A stretch of DNA of 8,406 bases from Myxococcales bacterium (GTDB lineage Bacteria > Myxococcota > Myxococcia > Myxococcales > Anaeromyxobacteraceae): positions 1 to 8,406 of the forward strand of contig JAJYHA010000091.1 in NCBI GenBank assembly GCA_021784995.1. The letters are read 5' to 3'. A program made the position numbers and the translations under genes. The notes beneath the pieces were generated by a model. That model worked only from the letters and a program-made list of their open reading frames with translations, was not told the origin of the DNA and did not search any database. Positions 6,007 to 8,406 of the stretch are shown in pieces; position 1 is the first letter of the stretch; each line of letters begins with the position of its first letter.

Positions 6007-7458
6007 ATGAAGAGCCAGTCGAACGTGTCGACGCCCCCCGCGGAGACCGGCGCGGCCTGCGTCCAGGACCACGAGATGGCCTTCGCGGCGGTCAACGCCG
6101 CCTTCGGGTCCCTCGGCCGGGTCTGCATGGCCCTCGACGGCGACTTCCGGATCCGCCACGCCTCCGAGCTCCTCGCGTCCCTCATCGGCCAGGCCGCCGC
6201 CGCGAGGGCCCGCGGCCGCCCCGCCGAGGAGATCCTGGGCGCGGAGCTCTTCGGCGAGTCGGGGCCGCTGCGCCAGGCGCTCGTCTCCGGCGAGAAGCGC
6301 GAGGGCTGGCGCGCCTTCCTCCAGGCGGAGGGCGGCCCGGCCCGGCTCATGTCGGTCTCGGCCGCCCCGCTCCAGCCCGACCGCTACGGCGTCTGCGATC
6401 CCGACGCGCGCTACCTCGTGGTGATGCGCCCCGCGGACGAGGCGACCGTCGAGGCGAGCGGCCCGATCGCCGGGTTCGGCCTCATCGCCCGCTCGAAGGC
6501 GATGGCCCGGGTCTTCCGGCTGATCGACACCCTCCAGTACGGCGAGGCGACGGTCCTCATCACCGGCGACAGCGGCACCGGCAAGGAGGTCATGGCGCGG
6601 ATCATCCACGCCAACTCCCCGCGCCGGAGCGGCCCGTTCGTCGCGGTGAACGCCGCGGCGCTCCCCGGCGAGCTCCTCGAGAGCGAGCTCTTCGGCCACG
6701 TCCGCGGCGCCTTCACCGGCGCCGTCCGGGACCGGGTCGGGCGCTTCGAGTCGGCGAGCGGCGGCACGCTCTTCCTCGACGAGGTCGGCGACGTGCCCAT
6801 GAACCTCCAGGTGAAGCTGCTCCGGGTCCTGCAGGAGCACGCCTTCGAGCGCGTCGGCGACGGCCAGACCCGGCCGACCAACGCTCGGATCATCGCCGCC
6901 ACGAACCGCAACCTGCGCAAGGCGGTCGCCGACGGCCAGTTCCGCGAGGATCTCTACTACCGCCTCCGCGTCTTCCCGATCGAGCTCCCGCGCCTGCGCG
7001 ATCGCCGCGAGGACATCGAGCCCATCGCCGCGCTCCTCCTCTCGCGGGCCGGCGCCCGCACCGGCCGCGCCCTGCGGCTCTCCCCCGAGGCGATCCGCGT
7101 CATCCACTCGCACCCGTGGCCCGGGAACGTCCGCGAGCTGGAGAACGCCCTGGAGTTCGCGGCCACCGTCTGCCGGGGCCAGACCATCCAGCCGGAGGAC
7201 CTCCCGCACGAGATCCTCGAGGGCGCGGGCTTCGGGGACCCCCGGGCCGATCCCTCCCCGGCGGACGATCCCCCGCTGGCCCCGCCCCCTCCCCACGCGC
7301 CGCACGCCCCCGCCCGGGCCGCGCCCGAGCCGGGCGAGCGCGCGGCCATCGTGCGCGAGCTCGAGGGGCACCGCTGGAACCGGATGGAGACCGCCCGGGC
7401 GCTCGGCGTGAGCCGCAGCACGCTCTGGCGCCGGATGCGGGCGCTCGGCCTCGAGTGA
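6007..7458 (+). CDS. sigma-54-dependent transcriptional activator (PAS-like, AAA+, Fis HTH)
   Basis: 483 residues. Residues 30-125 resemble a PAS sensor (LDGDFRIRHASELL at 43-56), with no phosphoacceptor receiver domain. The AAA+ domain spans about 155-400: Walker A GDSGTGKE (187-194), the sigma-54-contacting GAFTGA loop (234-239), Walker B TLFLDE (254-259) and arginine-finger region REDLYYRL (313-320). A proline-rich linker (411-441) leads to a Fis-type helix-turn-helix (447-481, ARALGVSRSTLWRRMRAL). These proteins hydrolyse ATP to open promoters bound by sigma-54 RNA polymerase. An in-frame TGA at 6001-6003 makes the ATG at 6007 the earliest possible start; the ribosome site is weak (GGGTGA). 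Divergent placement suggests it activates the octaheme cytochrome/YeeE operon. The PAS-like region would sense the signal directly, but no cofactor-binding residue can be named; Cys40 and Cys130 lie in or beside it. Confidence 0.9.
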   Translation: MKSQSNVSTPPAETGAACVQDHEMAFAAVNAAFGSLGRVCMALDGDFRIRHASELLASLIGQAAAARARGRPAEEILGAELFGESGPLRQALVSGEKREGWRAFLQAEGGPARLMSVSAAPLQPDRYGVCDPDARYLVVMRPADEATVEASGPIAGFGLIARSKAMARVFRLIDTLQYGEATVLITGDSGTGKEVMARIIHANSPRRSGPFVAVNAAALPGELLESELFGHVRGAFTGAVRDRVGRFESASGGTLFLDEVGDVPMNLQVKLLRVLQEHAFERVGDGQTRPTNARIIAATNRNLRKAVADGQFREDLYYRLRVFPIELPRLRDRREDIEPIAALLLSRAGARTGRALRLSPEAIRVIHSHPWPGNVRELENALEFAATVCRGQTIQPEDLPHEILEGAGFGDPRADPSPADDPPLAPPPPHAPHAPARAAPEPGERAAIVRELEGHRWNRMETARALGVSRSTLWRRMRALGLE

Positions 7459-7465
7459 GCGCGCC

Positions 7466-8113
7466 CTAGGTCGCCGCGAAGAGCATGCCGCTGCGGAGGA
7501 TGACGGCGCCGAAGGCCACGAGCAGGAGCCCGGAGGCCCACCGGACCGCGACCGGGTGGGCGGCGATGGCCCGCACCCGCGTCCGGAGCGCCCGGGAGCC
7601 GTACCCGACGGCGAGCATCGGCAGCGCGAAGCCGGCGGAGTAGACGAGGAGGAGGATCACCCCCACCGCGAGCGAGCCGCGCGTCGCGACCATCGCCAGG
7701 ACGCTCGACAGCAGCGGCCCGACGCAGGGGATCCAGACCAGCCCCAGGCTCGCGCCGAGGAGGAGGCCGGACCAGCGGCCGCCCCCCACCGGTCCGACGC
7801 GCTGGAGCCAGGTGAGCCGCTTGAAGAGGTTCACGTCGGCGAGGAGCAGCAGGCCGGTGGCGAGGACGAGCGCGCCGGCGATCTTCTCCAGCGCCGGCAG
7901 CGCCGGCCCGATGGCGCCGCCGAAGAGGCTGCTCGCGATCCCCATCGCCACGAAGCTCGCGGCGATGCCGGCCACGACCAGCGCCGGCCGGGAGCGGTGC
8001 TCCTCGGCGGTGCCGGCGACGATGATCGGTACCACCGGCAGGACGCAGGGGCTGGCGACGCTCGCCAGGCCGGCGCCGAAGGAGAGCGCGAGGGTCGAGA
8101 GGCCGATCGCCAT
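7466..8113 (-). CDS. ccdA: CcdA-type cytochrome c biogenesis/thiol-disulfide membrane protein
   Basis: 215 residues, nearly all hydrophobic, with about six membrane segments. The two diagnostic motifs are SPCVLPVVP (21-29, Cys23) and IPCVGP (128-133, Cys130), the redox-active cysteine pair of the CcdA/DsbD transmembrane family. These proteins carry reducing equivalents from cytoplasmic thioredoxin across the membrane, for example to reduce apocytochrome c heme sites. The frame stays open upstream but there overlaps the thioredoxin-like gene, so MAIGLSTLAL, 8 bp after that gene's stop, is the best start. The Shine-Dalgarno is poor (GAGC about 6 nt upstream), so translation may depend on coupling. 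The length is normal for CcdA. The gene is convergent with the regulator and is not in the cytochrome operon. Many c-type heme sites nearby make a maturation role attractive but unproven. Confidence 0.88.
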   Translation of the reverse strand: MAIGLSTLALSFGAGLASVASPCVLPVVPIIVAGTAEEHRSRPALVVAGIAASFVAMGIASSLFGGAIGPALPALEKIAGALVLATGLLLLADVNLFKRLTWLQRVGPVGGGRWSGLLLGASLGLVWIPCVGPLLSSVLAMVATRGSLAVGVILLLVYSAGFALPMLAVGYGSRALRTRVRAIAAHPVAVRWASGLLLVAFGAVILRSGMLFAAT

Positions 8114-8121
8114 CGCCGGGC

Positions 8122-8406
8122 TCAGCGGCCGACGAGCTCCAGGACCTCCGCCGGGGACTGGATGCCCGGCGGGGCCCGGCGCAGCTCGCGGCCGGCAGCG
8201 TCGGTCAGGAGCAGCTCCGGGAGCGCGCGGATCCCGTACTGCTCGAAGCGGACGATCTCGGCCGGCTCGGTCGTCCGGTAGCGGACGACCACCGCGCGCC
8301 CCTGCAGCTGGCCGGACATCTCCTCCAGGATCCGCTCCTGCATCTGGCACGGCCGGCCGTTCGGGTTCATGAAGAAGACGAGGCGGGGGAGCTCGGCGGC
8401 GACCGG
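8122..8406 (-). CDS. thioredoxin-fold protein with a single active-site cysteine (partial)
   Basis: The 94 C-terminal residues are visible; the N-terminus lies beyond the right edge. The fragment opens with LPRLVFFMNPNGRPCQMQ, matching a thioredoxin strand-loop-helix in which the usual WCGPC reads NGRPC. The first, nucleophilic cysteine is glycine and the second is kept (codon 8347-8349). The later RALPELLLTDAAGREL carries the expected cis-proline region and hairpin. It lies 8 bp upstream of the CcdA gene and shares its strand, so the two probably form an operon and may be redox partners. With one cysteine it cannot do classical dithiol exchange; a monothiol, persulfide-carrying or binding role is possible (inference). 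Part of the frame can be read from an internal ATG at 8370, but the open frame and homology continue to the edge, so I treat it as truncated. Confidence 0.8.
   Translation of the reverse strand, partial: PVAAELPRLVFFMNPNGRPCQMQERILEEMSGQLQGRAVVVRYRTTEPAEIVRFEQYGIRALPELLLTDAAGRELRRAPPGIQSPAEVLELVGR

Noticed and set aside
4386..7469. Very long plus-strand open frame (about 1,000 codons) crossing the octaheme gene antisense and the regulator in another frame
   Set aside because: Its translation is low-complexity Arg/Gly/Pro/Ala with no recognisable domain. The overlapped genes have clear motifs, and high GC content removes stop codons from shadow frames.
8114..8350. Upstream extension of the CcdA frame
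   Set aside because: It overlaps the thioredoxin-like gene out of frame and gives a Pro/Arg/Gly-rich sequence. The CcdA family starts near MAIGLSTLAL.
187..8406. CRISPR arrays, tRNA or rRNA genes, insertion sequences and attachment sites
   Set aside because: No regularly spaced repeats, transposase motifs, terminal inverted repeats or RNA gene signatures were seen on either strand.

Overview
This is a GC-rich bacterial window with strong GC3 bias, dense c-type cytochromes and a sigma-54 activator. That combination fits a high-GC metal- or sulfur-respiring deltaproteobacterial or myxobacterial lineage such as Anaeromyxobacter. The assignment rests on style only; no marker gene is present.

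Layout. Bases 1-89 hold the last 28 codons of an unrecognised plus-strand gene, followed by a GC hairpin. Bases 187-5738 hold a tightly packed four-gene minus-strand operon, transcribed from right to left. Its genes are (1) an octaheme cytochrome c of the tetrathionate reductase (OTR) family, (2) a fusion of a seven-CXXCH periplasmic cytochrome c and a cytochrome b561-like membrane domain, carrying an EF-hand-like loop, (3) a half-size YeeE/YedE sulfur transporter protein, and (4) a second YeeE/YedE protein fused to a rhodanese-like domain without its catalytic cysteine and a cysteine-bearing tail. Junctions are a 4-bp GTGA overlap, 2 bp and 19 bp.

A 268-bp divergent intergenic region (5739-6006) contains a 15-bp palindrome, a 12-bp exact inverted repeat and a third partial copy. 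These are candidate activator sites. Divergent from the operon is a PAS-like/AAA+/Fis sigma-54-dependent regulator (6007-7458). Convergent with it, 7 bp away, is a minus-strand pair: a CcdA-type thiol-disulfide membrane protein and, running off the right edge, a thioredoxin-fold protein that keeps only one active-site cysteine.

Working model (inference). The b/c fusion would take electrons from quinol and pass them to the periplasmic octaheme enzyme, which may reduce tetrathionate or another oxidised sulfur or nitrogen compound. The paired YeeE/YedE proteins could import a sulfur product such as thiosulfate. The rhodanese-like domain and cysteine tail could handle sulfane sulfur at the periplasmic face. 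The regulator would switch the operon on with sigma-54. The CcdA/thioredoxin pair may serve cytochrome c maturation or another periplasmic thiol task, and its link to the operon is only positional.
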